A DNA stretch of 64,000 nucleotides from Sphingomonas natans (GCF_030546695.1 NZ_JAUOTP010000003.1:310001-374000); one strand, 5' to 3'. Numbered from the stretch's first letter, positions 34,853 through 44,127 are shown. Numbers and translations: made by a program. Notes: a model not told the origin generated them from the sequence alone.

Positions 34853-36556
34853 ATGCCAAAAGGACTGTTCTCGCTAGCTCTTGTGTCGCTAGCTCTTATG
34901 CCGCTGGCTCTCGCCGGATGCGGTGACAAGCCGACGGAGAACCATGTCACCCCTTCGGCCGCTGCGCGGATCGATCCCGCCGCAATCGCAAATCCGCTGC
35001 TCGGCGACGCCGCCGTGCTTGGCGAGAACGCCGCGGCGGACGGAACGGCGCCTATCTTTGTGCTGCCGGAGAACCACACCGCCGTGGGCGAACAGCTTGA
35101 ACAGGCGCTGTTCCTCGTGCGCCTGCAGTCGCACAAAGCGATCGGCGGCATCGTGCTGGAGGGGGCAACCAAGATACCAAAGTTCGATCGCTTCTCGCCA
35201 GACGTCGCGTTTGGCATGCTTGCCGAGGGCGACATTAGCAGCGCCGAGTTCATGGCCGCAGGCTATGGCGTACCGCTGATCCCGGGAGAGACCGCTGCAA
35301 GCTACAATGTCGACGATCCGAAATCGGACCTGTGCAGCGCGATCGCCCAACTCGCAAGTTACGACGCGCTGGTCAATGCACAGGGTGATGAGAAGGCAAT
35401 AGCGGAAGTCCGCGCGCGAGGCGAGAATCTCAACGCACGGTTGGACCTGTTCGAAGGCGAAGCGAAGCGCATCGCAACCAGCCTCGCGAAACCCGGGGCG
35501 AGCGAATGTCCGGCGGCTTCAGCGCAGGCGGCGAGCTTCGCTACAAAGCACAACGCCATCCTCGCCGATCTGGTGCCGGAGGGAAGCCGCTTCCGCGGCG
35601 CCTTCAGTCGTAGTTGTCCGGTCAACGCCGCTGACCGGCAGGCGGATGACGCCCAAATCGAGGAGAATATCGAGGATCTGAAAGCCTTGGTCGAGTTCGC
35701 CGGGCAGCTTCCCGCGCAAGTTGGTGGAGAAATCAAGACGGGCCTGGAAGGGCACCTCAAGTTCCTCGAATCGCGGGCAGCGTCCACGCGGATCATGGTC
35801 GAACAAGCAGTTAAGGCTGCGGGCGGCGGCCCTGGTCCCGTCGTGATGGTCATCGGCGCGGCGCATACGGCCGGCGTGGTCGCAGGCCTGAAGATCGCAA
35901 ACGTGCCGTTCGCGGTGATCAAGACGAATATCCAAACGGCGAATGACAAATCCGAATCGGTCAACTCTGGTAAAATGACAGGAGGCGAGGTCGCCCGTAA
36001 GTATGGCCGTCTACCACTGCGCAACAATCTATTTAACTCATCTCTGATCGGTGCAGATGGAGAGCGGTATAGCGCAACGAAGTGTGCTGCAGATTCAAGC
36101 AAAAAATACGAAATAACGCTTGATCAACCGTGGAACAAACAGAAGGCAATGACATATGGATTGATGAACAACTTCGCGCGGGCGGGCTTTGGTGGCGGAG
36201 GTTGGCCCCCGGATGAGCCGCCGGGCGGTTGGTCCAACGCAGCGGCCTCGATCGATCCGTCTCGCGGCGAACTGAAGCGCGACGCGCAGGGGCGCGTCGT
36301 CGGCCTCCTGTTCCCGCTAACCCTGAAAGCGGACGGCGCCGCGCAGAAGGAAGTATACATCTATATGGAGAAGGACAACGCCGCGACCAAGAGTGGCACA
36401 ACCGAGGGTAAACTCCTAGAAAAGGTGAAGGAGAAGAGAGACCCAGCGAAGTCCAAGGAAGTCCGTACGGAACTGTTCACTGGCATGGAGTTCAAGGCCA
36501 GGTCCTATGAGTCCGCGGAGGCGGCGCGCCGCTCGGAGCAGATGAGCACGCGATGA
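34853..36556 (+). CDS. Lipoprotein, TraB/ChaN-like fold
   Basis: 567 aa with a strong AAGGAGG ribosome site. A lipobox LALAGC predicts lipidation. The segments IFVLPENHTAVGEQLEQALF, IGGIVLEGATKIPKF and VVMVIGAAHTAGVVAGL resemble the GxxH...E...AxH pattern of TraB/ChaN/erythromycin-esterase-like proteins. The C-terminal 190 residues (FGGGGWPPDEPPGGW, then YIYMEKDNAATKSG) are unrelated to that core. Base composition falls slightly near 36000-36100. It follows the protease gene by 20 nt and may belong to that operon; a surface role is inferred. Confidence 0.6.
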   Translation: MPKGLFSLALVSLALMPLALAGCGDKPTENHVTPSAAARIDPAAIANPLLGDAAVLGENAAADGTAPIFVLPENHTAVGEQLEQALFLVRLQSHKAIGGIVLEGATKIPKFDRFSPDVAFGMLAEGDISSAEFMAAGYGVPLIPGETAASYNVDDPKSDLCSAIAQLASYDALVNAQGDEKAIAEVRARGENLNARLDLFEGEAKRIATSLAKPGASECPAASAQAASFATKHNAILADLVPEGSRFRGAFSRSCPVNAADRQADDAQIEENIEDLKALVEFAGQLPAQVGGEIKTGLEGHLKFLESRAASTRIMVEQAVKAAGGGPGPVVMVIGAAHTAGVVAGLKIANVPFAVIKTNIQTANDKSESVNSGKMTGGEVARKYGRLPLRNNLFNSSLIGADGERYSATKCAADSSKKYEITLDQPWNKQKAMTYGLMNNFARAGFGGGGWPPDEPPGGWSNAAASIDPSRGELKRDAQGRVVGLLFPLTLKADGAAQKEVYIYMEKDNAATKSGTTEGKLLEKVKEKRDPAKSKEVRTELFTGMEFKARSYESAEAARRSEQMSTR

Positions 36557-37056
36557 ATGATTCCCGCCACTCAGCCCGGCCGCGCACATCTGTTGAGTGA
36601 ACATTCATCTAATAGCGGACGTCGCTTGAAGGGCGCATAGACCATGCGTTAATGCTCCAAACCTTGGATCCTACTGATCGATTTGAACTTCGGTGTAGTA
36701 GCGACGGCGTTCCTAGAGGCTGTACGAAGCAGGGGTGAAGGGCAGCCACCCTCCCCCCCCCCCTGAAGCGGTCGGCCAGCAGGCGGCCAAGCTTGGTCGT
36801 TCGGCACGTTGGAAACAACAAATGCTTGTAGGTCAGCTCGTGCCGAAAGCTGTCCTGCGCCGCCAATATTCGGAATGTCCGAAAAGTCCCAATGATGGAC
36901 CTGATCATGTCTTGGACGAATCCGGACCTCGTCGGCAGCGTCCACATAAATCCTGTTATCGAGGTGAGCTTTTTGAAATCGTGCTGACCACCTCCATTCG
37001 CACGACGCTTCATCCGTGACAGTCGATGCCGCCCCACCGCCGCAGCCCCTTGAGGG
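36557..37056. other. Gene-poor stretch with poly-C tract
   Basis: About 500 bases between the lipoprotein gene and the second integrase. There is a run of 11 C (36753-36763). Minus-strand frames contain short protein-like pieces (DEVRIRPRHDQVHHWDFSDI) in different frames on either side of the tract, so a decayed gene is possible. None is clear enough to name. Confidence 0.35.
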
Positions 37057-38115
37057 TCACAGGAAGCGCTCGCCGGCGTGATTGTTGAACCGATCGGCAT
37101 CGCGGACATAGTCGGACAGGATCTGAACCGTCTTGTGGCGGCTGACCTCCTGCAGCTTGAAGATGGTGGCTCCCTGGCCGGCACCTTCGGTGAGGAACCC
37201 CGAGCGCAGCGAGTGACCGGAATAAAGTCGCGGATCATAGCCCGCGGCGGCGGCATATTTCTTGACGAGCCGGGCGATGGATTTGTCGGACATCGCGTCC
37301 CCCGTCAGCTGATCGGCCTTGGTGAGACGCACGAACAACGGGCGGAGCGGCGCAGCGCGACCATCATCGCCAAGCGCTGCGGGCTCAAGCAGCCCGGCGA
37401 CCGCCATCCACGCGAGCAACAGCGCCTTTGGCCGGATCCGCGTCCCCTCCGGCACGCCGATCTCGTCCCCCTCGCGTGCCTGGTCGGTCTTCGACTGCTC
37501 GATGAAGATCTTGAGCCCCTGCGCGACCATTTGAACGTCGTTCTCGGTAAGCGCGACGAGCTCGGAACGGCGGAGCGCGGCTGCCATACCGACCGCAAGC
37601 ACAGCCCGATCGCGGATCGCGCGCAGCCCGTCGCCCTTGATCTCGGCGAGCATGTTGCGCAGCGCCGCGGCATCCGCCGGGCTCTTGCGGTTCTTTTTGC
37701 GCCCCTTCTCGTTGCGGATCCCGGTCATCACCTTCGCCAGCATGCCGGCGTTCGGCAGCGCGGTCGGCGCCGGGTGGCCGGCGGCGCGATGAAAGTGACC
37801 GATCGCCGCGACCCGCCGGTTGATTGTCGACGGGTTGAGGCCGCTATCGGCCTGGTCGCTGGCGAAGACCGCGACCACGTCGGGCGATGCCGGCATCGAC
37901 ACCGCGTCGTGCTGCTCGCACCAGGCGACGAAGATCGCCCAGTCGGACTCATACGCGCGCCGGGTCGCGGGGGATCGCGCGGCGCGCGCATAATAAGCCG
38001 CGCGCTCGATCTTGGCATGGAGGATCTCGGGCAGGGTCGGCTGCACCTCGACCAGCACCGGCAGCTGGTCGCTCTGGCTTTCGCTGGGGCGGTCGTCGGG
38101 TGCTTCTTCGCTCAT
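37057..38115 (-). CDS. Tyrosine recombinase (second integrase)
   Basis: 352 aa from ATG 38115. The SAM-like core-binding domain (SPATRRAYESDWAIFVAWCE, then GLNPSTINRRVAAIGHFHRA) precedes the catalytic domain with Arg I in AALRRSELVAL, HSLRSGF, RHKTVQ and Tyr in LSDYVRDAD. These are full R-H-R-H-Y residues, so it should be active. It is clearly different from the 13331 integrase. A large inverted repeat sits 61 bp upstream of the start, a possible recombination or operator site. Confidence 0.9.
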   Translation of the reverse strand: MSEEAPDDRPSESQSDQLPVLVEVQPTLPEILHAKIERAAYYARAARSPATRRAYESDWAIFVAWCEQHDAVSMPASPDVVAVFASDQADSGLNPSTINRRVAAIGHFHRAAGHPAPTALPNAGMLAKVMTGIRNEKGRKKNRKSPADAAALRNMLAEIKGDGLRAIRDRAVLAVGMAAALRRSELVALTENDVQMVAQGLKIFIEQSKTDQAREGDEIGVPEGTRIRPKALLLAWMAVAGLLEPAALGDDGRAAPLRPLFVRLTKADQLTGDAMSDKSIARLVKKYAAAAGYDPRLYSGHSLRSGFLTEGAGQGATIFKLQEVSRHKTVQILSDYVRDADRFNNHAGERFL

Positions 38116-38175
38116 GGGCAATTCCGGTGAGTTTCGGGCGTCGCAATGGCTTTTGCCAGAGCTTCGCCGCGCGCG

Positions 38176-38215
38176 CCAGATCTGTCCGAGAATGTACGTT
38201 ATCGGACAGATCTGG
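38176..38215. repeat. 14-bp inverted repeat upstream of integrase
   Basis: CCAGATCTGTCCGA (38176-38189) and TCGGACAGATCTGG (38202-38215) are perfect inverted copies with a 12-nt spacer containing TGTACGT. Beyond one mismatch, GCGC/GCGC extends the arms. This resembles paired recombinase arms or a strong operator. No second copy was noticed in the window. Confidence 0.65.
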
Positions 38216-38874
38216 TGCGCGCGACGGTGCAGGACGCCTCTCTCAGCGGTTTGGCGCTCGTCACACCACCAAACCGCATCGTCGGTCGGGTCTTCGATGA
38301 CAACCCGCATAGCTGACCGCCCGCGACAGCGCTGGTGGCGCGCGCGCGGCCGGTCAGCTGCGCTATTGTCGGGCTCCACCCCGATCGCGCCCAAAAGCTT
38401 TTACAACGAGTCGCTGCGCCGTTTCGTCCTTCGCGTCCGGACCGGGAGTGACCAGGATGCGCGTGGATGATCGACTTTCGCAATCATCAATCGAGGAGCG
38501 GCCAGGCCTTGTCCTCGGCATATTGGTCAGCGCCTCGCTGTGGTCGAGTCGCCGTCGACGTCGGGATCCAATCCTTTGGGCGAGACGATCGCCTCGACGA
38601 ACTGATCGGGATTGCCTGGCCCGTCGACTGCGAATGCGCGCTTGCCCTTCTGCAGAGCGCCCGACGTGGCGGCCGCCTAGGCCTGACTTTTCGCGCCCTA
38701 CCGCCGCTTGTCGCGGTGGAACGGCGTCCCGCCGCCCGCGGTACGGAGATCCCGAACTTACGTCGTAGAGGCCTGCGATCGCGTCGGATTGATCTGACAC
38801 AAACCCGAGTTGCCGAGTGGGGGAGACATCTGTATGATAATTCCGAACATGTATGACGACAGGAACGTCAGTCG
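38216..38874. other. No clear gene
   Basis: Frames here are Arg/Ser-rich shadows without ribosome sites. TGACG and CGTCA (about 38853-38869) are inverted copies just before the vapB ATG and may be its operator. Nothing else is seen. Confidence 0.35.
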
Positions 38875-39123
38875 ATGAATGCGCACAACGGCAGATTGGT
38901 CAGCGGCGGGCGGCTGCAGCTACCGGCCGACGTTCGGCGCGAACTCGGGCTTGCTGATGGAGACCCGGTGGTCATGCGGGTCGTTGACGGCGAGCTGCAC
39001 ATCCGTCCGCGGCGCGACGCTCTGAAGCGCATTCAGACGATGCTACGCCCCTACGCCCCGGCTAACGGATCGGTCGCGGACGAGCTGATTGCCGATCGCC
39101 GCGTTGAGGCGGCGCGTGACTGA
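38875..39123 (+). CDS. vapB: AbrB/MazE-type antitoxin (VapB)
   Basis: 82 aa. The swapped-hairpin AbrB domain is RLVSGGRLQLPADVRRELGL, then ADGDPVVMRVVDGELHIRP. The C-terminal tail (YAPANGSVADELIADRRVEA) is the toxin-binding region. It neutralises VapC and represses its own operon. It overlaps vapC by 8 nt, typical of toxin-antitoxin pairs. Confidence 0.85.
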   Translation: MNAHNGRLVSGGRLQLPADVRRELGLADGDPVVMRVVDGELHIRPRRDALKRIQTMLRPYAPANGSVADELIADRRVEAARD

Positions 39124-39505
39124 CACGCTCTATGTGCTCGACGCCTCCGCGGTGCTCGCCGCGTTCTTCGACGAACCTGGTGCGGACCACATCGCCGCGC
39201 GCATGAACGGCGCGCTGATCAGCGCGGTCAACTATTCCGAGGTTGTGGCCAAGCTGATCGATCGTGGCACCCCGCATGAACAGATTCTCGAGATCATGGC
39301 GCAGCTCGACGTTGATGTCGTCCCGGTCGACCGGGACCAGGCGATGTCCGCCGGCCTTTTGCGCGCCGAGACCCGCAGCGCCGGCTTATCGCTCGGCGAT
39401 CGGAGCTGTTTGGCGCTTGCCTTGGCCCGTGGTGCCGTTGCGCTCACCGCTGATCGGGCTTGGGGCGGACTCACGCTGGGAGTCACGATCGAGGTCGTGC
39501 GGTGA
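39116..39505 (+). CDS. vapC: PIN-domain toxin VapC
   Basis: 129 aa from GTG 39116. PIN acidic residues are seen in YVLDASAVLAAFF, AVNYSEVVAKL, GLSLGDRSCLALAL and ALTADRAWGG. Such toxins cleave tRNA or rRNA when free of VapB. The GTG start inside vapB limits toxin relative to antitoxin. It probably stabilises the element. Confidence 0.9.
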   Translation: MTDTLYVLDASAVLAAFFDEPGADHIAARMNGALISAVNYSEVVAKLIDRGTPHEQILEIMAQLDVDVVPVDRDQAMSAGLLRAETRSAGLSLGDRSCLALALARGAVALTADRAWGGLTLGVTIEVVR

Positions 39506-39695
39506 ACGGCATTTGAGCCCGATGTGGCTCGCCCTCCCCCTGCATTCGAACCGATTTCGCGCTGCCCCATGCGACACGGGGGAAGTCCGCACGATCCTCG
39601 TCTATGGCGCTCGCCTGACGGGCATATCCTACATGCCCACTCAGGCCCCGGTCGTAGTTCGCCGCGTGCCAGCTGACATGGTGGACGCGGCGATC

Positions 39696-40533
39696 ACCCG
39701 CATGGGGGAAATCCCGGATCTCGCGCCGCGTGTTTTTGCGATTGAGTAGGAGCGCGACGGCGAGCGTGAATGCTGAGACCCCGACGAACGTGGGACCGAA
39801 CCGGATGCCGAACATGGCGTCGAGAAGGCCCGCCGCTACCGCGACCCCCACAAGGCCGGCCGCTACGAACCCGCCGATCAGTCCCCAATACTAGCCCTTC
39901 GCTCCAAGGGCGGCAACCGTGTCGAACACACCGATGAAGTATGGATACGCGTTCGCGATCTTGCCGTCCGCCGAACCGTAATCCTTTCGGAAGCGGCGGG
40001 CCTGCTCGTTTCTTTCGTCCTCGAATTCGGAGATCTTGAAGCCGGCGCCGTGCTCGTAGACCTGATGCACCGCTCGCTCCGCCGCCTTGCGCGTCGAGCG
40101 GGCGAACCGTCGAAACGGTACCGCCGGCTGGCCTGCCTCATGGGTAGGCACGCCACAGAGCGAGATGACCTGGCCGACGCATCGTGCGGTGTAGGCACCC
40201 CGGGAAAATCCGACGATGAAGATTCGGTCGCCCGGTTGCCAATGGTTCAACACGAATTCGTAGCAGTCGGCGATGTTCGTGCCGATTCCGCGTCCCGCAA
40301 CCGAAGCCAGGAACTTGCCGACCGTGCGCCAGGTCCGCCCGAAGCCATGGACGTCGTCGTCGGTGCCAAGACCTGGATCATAGAACGCGATCTGCCGAGC
40401 TGGATCGATGGCGCTATCCGGACCGACGCGCGCCGCGCGATACATCTTGTAGACGTTGCTAAGGCGCTGGTCTCGGCCGGACGCCGCCGTCTTGACCAGT
40501 CCCATCGGAGAAGATCACGATGTTCTTGGGCAT
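39696..40533 (-). pseudogene. Broken DUF2235 (Tle1-like) alpha/beta hydrolase gene
   Basis: The ATG at 40533 (GAGGAAC upstream) opens with MPKNIVIFSDGTGQDGG, the classic DUF2235 start, but that frame ends at a TAG after about 24 codons. The adjacent frame then reads LSNVYKMYRAARVGPDS, IFIVGFSRGAYTARC (nucleophile elbow GFSRG) and FFD-type IGVFDTVAALG. It meets a second stop TAG at 39891-39893. The same frame continues with two hydrophobic segments (YWGLIGGFVAAGLVGVAVAA, then FTLAVALLLN). So there is one frameshift and one nonsense codon. Intact relatives are T6SS phospholipase effectors. Confidence 0.65.
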
Positions 40534-40544
40534 GACGTTGTTCC

Positions 40545-41411
40545 TCAAGGCGCCGGATCGACGGGTGCAGGCACCGGTGGGGGGATGGATGGCGCGCAGC
40601 CAAGATCCGCATCAAGGGATCGGAAGGCGCCGGAGTGGTCCGGCCTCAGTTCGAGGCGGGCGCGCAGCTCGACCTCGTCCAGGCTGACCCTCGCTCCGCA
40701 ATAGGGATCGTTCCGGTCCGCCGCCTGATCGAAGAGGAAGGCTGACAGCCGGCCGTCCTCGGTGGCGACGACCTTCCAGTATCCGGACGGCACGCGATGG
40801 CGCTCGTCCGCTTTGGGCAGCGCCGGCATCAGCTTCTCGAAGAGCGGCCCCGTCAGCACGTAGACCGCGATGTTGGCATCCTTGGCGAGCTTGCTCTCAC
40901 GTGCCTCGAGTTGTTGCCAGGGCCCCTGATTGAGGGCCGACGATTGCGGCGTGATGTTCGAGAGGATGTTCGTCTCGGACCAGAACGGCGTGCCCGAGAA
41001 GGCCGCGAGCGGCGCCTGATGACCGCGATCAGTCTTCAGCACGGCGTTCGATCCGTCATAATCGTCGGGCTCTAGCGTGCGGTCCGAGGACAGCCACGGG
41101 TCGGGAGCCCAGTTCCGGCTCTGCGAGGGCCCGACGGTTTCGGGCGTTACGCGATACGCCACCCATACGGACAGCTTGGTCAAGGGATCGGACGAGAGCG
41201 TGTAGATCTCGCGCACGACGACGTCGTCGTTGCCCGGCGCGCCCACCGGACAGGCTTCGAGACAATGGAAGGTGTGGAGGCGCGCGTCGCTGGCGAACGC
41301 TGGCGTGGCGCAAAAGATGGCCGTTGCGAGCGCGATGCTTTTCAGCGCCCCAAATCCCCGTTCGACGAGCGCTGCATGCCGGGGGGCCGCCCGATATCGA
41401 TCATTACGCAT
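40545..41411 (-). CDS. Secreted DNA/RNA non-specific endonuclease
   Basis: 288 aa with a signal peptide (SIALATAIFCATPAFAS). The NucA/EndoG beta-beta-alpha-metal core is KTDRGHQAPLAAFSG (DRGH 128-131), then NILSNITPQSSALNQGPW with the metal Asn. The C-terminus is Pro-rich (PPPVPAPVDPAP). It degrades DNA and RNA outside the cytosol. Its stop lies 12 nt before the DUF2235 start, so nuclease and lipase-like genes formed an operon, which looks like an antibacterial or nutrient-scavenging pair. Its start overlaps a 30-aa frame. Confidence 0.85.
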   Translation of the reverse strand: MRNDRYRAAPRHAALVERGFGALKSIALATAIFCATPAFASDARLHTFHCLEACPVGAPGNDDVVVREIYTLSSDPLTKLSVWVAYRVTPETVGPSQSRNWAPDPWLSSDRTLEPDDYDGSNAVLKTDRGHQAPLAAFSGTPFWSETNILSNITPQSSALNQGPWQQLEARESKLAKDANIAVYVLTGPLFEKLMPALPKADERHRVPSGYWKVVATEDGRLSAFLFDQAADRNDPYCGARVSLDEVELRARLELRPDHSGAFRSLDADLGCAPSIPPPVPAPVDPAP

Positions 41412-41496
41412 CGGAGGGAATCCCTTGCGCCAGTCGGAATAGCTCGGCCTGGTACTGCGCGTCGTGAACGATGGCTTCCGCTGGCACGTCGCGCAT
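41404..41496 (-). CDS. 30-aa small open frame before the nuclease
   Basis: ATG 41496 has a strong GGAGGAG ribosome site at 7-nt spacing. The peptide ends AELFRLAQGIPSDA, and its stop overlaps the nuclease ATG by 8 nt. The arrangement suggests a leader peptide coupling translation of the nuclease, or a small partner. No family is known. Confidence 0.4.
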   Translation of the reverse strand: MRDVPAEAIVHDAQYQAELFRLAQGIPSDA

Positions 41497-41519
41497 TCTG
41501 CCACTCCTCCGAGCTTTTC

Positions 41520-41855
41520 AAGGATTTCCTGATCCTCCGCATCGCTGGCGCTCGCGCTTTTGATGCGCCGGGCCTCCGCGGTGACCATGACGAGATATGG
41601 AATCAAAAGTTCGTCGTCGTGATCGGCCCGCATCCGGGGCTCGGCGACAACCAGCGTGCGGGCGTCGAGAAGGACTGTGCCATGAAGAGCGGCACCAAGT
41701 GGCTCGAGGTCCGATACGCGATGCTGTTCTATCCGCTGAAGCGTCTTAGCCTGCTCGACAAGCCCGAGACCAAGGCCGCGCGGACGCAGCACATCATATT
41801 TGTGAATGCCGGGGAGACCGATCAGGCCTTACGCAGGGCCGACTGGGCTTTATGA
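41520..41855 (+). other. Open high-GC3 frame of unknown status
   Basis: This plus-strand frame reads FVVVIGPHPGLGDNQRAGVE, then GTKWLEVRYAMLFYPLKRLS, and ends RRADWAL. Third positions are strongly G/C as in real genes here, more so than the opposing minus frame. No convincing start or ribosome site is seen. It may be the 3' part of a decayed gene. Confidence 0.3.
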
Positions 41856-41940
41856 GAACCGACGAGATCAAACCGTACCGGCGTTGACTACGCTTGCCGA
41901 CGCGCGGCGAGGTCGCAGGGTTGGCTCGACATACGAATGA

Positions 41941-41973
41941 AAGCGCCGTCGATCTGCGATCGACGGCGCTTTC
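41941..41973. terminator. 15-bp perfect hairpin terminator
   Basis: AAAGCGCCGTCGATC (41941-41955) pairs with GATCGACGGCGCTTT (41959-41973) around a TGC loop. A-run and T-run on either side make it a bidirectional Rho-independent terminator, between the MucR-type gene (minus) and the frame ending at 41855 (plus). Confidence 0.75.
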
Positions 41974-42048
41974 GTCCCCGACGGGACCAACGAGAAGTGA
42001 TTCCTTCCGGCGCCGCGCCCGCCGAGGACGCAGCGGCCTAGATGTCTG

Positions 42049-42510
42049 TTAGGCGTCCGCGGCCACTGCGGCCTTTGGCTTGCGGCCGCGCTTCACTGGA
42101 GCCGGCACCTCAACAGCCTTCGGCTTGCGCCCAAGCCCGATCTTGTGAGCGAGCGCACGCCGCGTTTCGGCGTAATCGGCCGCTACCATCGGATAATCGC
42201 GCGGAAGGCCGAAGGCCTCTCGGTAGCTTTCGGGCGTATAGCCATGCTGGGAAACATGGCGACGCAGCATCTTGTAGGGCTTGCCGTCGATCATGCTGAT
42301 CAGATGGCTAGGCTTGATCGAGGAGCGTGCTGACACGGCACCCTTAGGTTTCTCCGGTGCGGCAGGTGCCTCCGGCGTGCCCAGCGCACCCAGCGCGGAG
42401 TAAACAGCTGCGATCAGGTTGCCGATTTCTGCGCTTGGCACGCTGTTGTTGCTCACGTGGGCCGAAACTATGTCGGCAGTCAGAGTGATCAGTTCGTTGT
42501 TTTCAGACAC
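42049..42510 (-). CDS. MucR/Ros-family regulator, zinc ligand altered
   Basis: 153 aa from GTG 42510 with GGAG seven bases upstream. It starts VSENNELITLTADIVSAHVS. The DNA-binding part KMLRRHVSQHGYTPESYREA, then DYPMVAADYAETRRALAHKI and GLGRKPK, is unmistakably MucR. The normal CLE(C/D)G ligand stretch is SMIDG here, so the first zinc Cys is absent although both His remain. The C-terminus has AT-hook-like KRGRKPK repeats. MucR proteins silence AT-rich and horizontally acquired genes. Confidence 0.85.
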   Translation of the reverse strand: MSENNELITLTADIVSAHVSNNSVPSAEIGNLIAAVYSALGALGTPEAPAAPEKPKGAVSARSSIKPSHLISMIDGKPYKMLRRHVSQHGYTPESYREAFGLPRDYPMVAADYAETRRALAHKIGLGRKPKAVEVPAPVKRGRKPKAAVAADA

Positions 42511-43409
42511 ATAAGTTCTCCAAAGGAAGGCGCGCTCTAATAGATTAGCCTGCGGGGAGATAGCCGGTACGATCGCACACGGCGTAAATCGTTCCGACTT
42601 TAGTAGTGACGAGGTTTGCGCGGCCGGTGAGGATTTTCCGTTAGGATACCGGCGCTGCGGCTTGTCAAAGCAGATCTTCAAAAGCTCGCAGCGCGTTCAG
42701 AAAACGGCCGACATTCGGCCTAGGCGTCATGCCTCCTGCGCCCGATCGATCCCTTCATTCGAAATTTGCAGCCTGCACCGCGAGCCAGAATGTCGGTCCG
42801 AAGGAGCGGCCTTCGCGGGGATTTGGCGGCTTCGCTCGCGATCCTAAAGAGAGACTTACCCTGATCGGAGAAAGTGAAAGCCTCGTCCAATCTACCTATG
42901 CCGTAGCCAAGCCGACGATCCAGGGGGCCGGGCCGCGACCCAGCGTATCGAGGCACTTGGAGCTGTGAAGATAGCCGAGGGAATCTACCTGACGGACGCA
43001 ATGGGACCTTCGGACCGCATTGTTCGGTACGCCCTCAACGGCGGTCTCCCACCTGCCCCGTGCATGCTCGTTGTCGAGATGACCGCGGACGCGGTTTGGT
43101 CGGCGGGCCGTCCGCCTTCGGAAGCTCACGAGTTGCTATGCTTCGGCGAAGAAATGGAATGATTATCCAGGCGCCCCCCATCTGCTACCGGTAATAAGGC
43201 CGCATTTCCTTTGCGGGGTCGATCTTCGCTGGGGCGATGGTTGGGCCGCATGAAGAGATCTACACCTCGTCCGATTACTTTCGGCATGCCCGGGAGGTAA
43301 GACGCTGGACTGCGCATCTATCACCTTCGCCTCAGTCCGGACTTGGCAAACGGGCTGCGAGACGCTCAAGTGTGCCGCCACGTCCGACGATGGGAGAAGA
43401 CCAGCGATT
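42511..43409. other. Mostly gene-free stretch
   Basis: About 900 bases. The only frame with some coding look is 42965-43162 (+), 65 aa from GTG (PPAPCMLVVEMTADAVWSAG), without a clear ribosome site. The MucR-type promoter must lie at the left end. No repeats or RNA genes were noticed. Confidence 0.3.
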
Positions 43410-43820
43410 TTGCACCCACAAGGATCGAGATCGGCGAACCGCAGGCGAACCGTGGAAGGTCGTAACGCACCTAGAGAGGACATAGGGATCGCTGCCGCTC
43501 CGCCACTCACGCCCGACGGTCGCTACATCGTGGTGAGGGGGCGGCTGTGGCGTGCCGCCAATCTCGATCTGTCGCACGATCGGCGGCAGGAGCTGGTCAA
43601 CGAACTCATGGCCGCCCGGCGCGCAGTCGGGCAAGCAGAACGGGTAGGTGACGCCGCTGCCGCGGCGGCTGCGCATGCTGCCGTCCACGCGACGAAAGTG
43701 GCGCTTCGGGAGAGGGGAAGTCCATGGTGGACAGACGGCGCACCGGATCTCAACCAGAAGATGGTCAAGAACACCTGCTATTCGGAGTGGTACGCAGGCC
43801 TACTGCTCGGAAGCGCCTAA
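43410..43820 (+). CDS. Conserved hypothetical protein
   Basis: Up to 136 aa; a GTG at 43452 may be the true start. The conserved core is LTPDGRYIVVRGRLWRAANL, then RQELVNELMAARRAVGQAER and WWTDGAPDLNQKMVKNTCYS. I recall similar proteins in sphingomonads without a function. The amphipathic middle helix suggests a small DNA- or RNA-associated protein. Confidence 0.6.
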   Translation: MHPQGSRSANRRRTVEGRNAPREDIGIAAAPPLTPDGRYIVVRGRLWRAANLDLSHDRRQELVNELMAARRAVGQAERVGDAAAAAAAHAAVHATKVALRERGSPWWTDGAPDLNQKMVKNTCYSEWYAGLLLGSA

Positions 43821-44127
43821 AGCGCCTGAATAACCGGCCGATATCCGTGATAACAGAGGAAAGTAGCCGAGCCGCCCGGGAAGGCACGATCACCGGCCGA
43901 GATCCGCTTGGGGAAAGGCTCCCGCAATCGCTCTCCTGGCGTGGCGTCACAGCCGCGTCCCGATGATCTACCCAGCTCGAAGGCGATGCGGCCGCGAACG
44001 AGAGCAACTGCGCGTAAAGAACTTTCGTCATCGCCACGATCCGACAGTCGGGTTGACGCCGGCTGCCTCTGGAACGAAATTGCCCGTAGTGCTATTGTTC
44101 GACTTACGTTCCCGAGGGAGGCGTAAG
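43821..44127. other. Gene-free stretch
   Basis: No frame with coding character is seen. GAGGGAGG at the right end is the ribosome site of the next gene. Confidence 0.35.

Noticed and set aside
38467-38856. A 129-aa plus-strand frame before vapB
   Set aside because: No ribosome site, no recognisable domain, Arg-rich tail; kept only as gene-free sequence.
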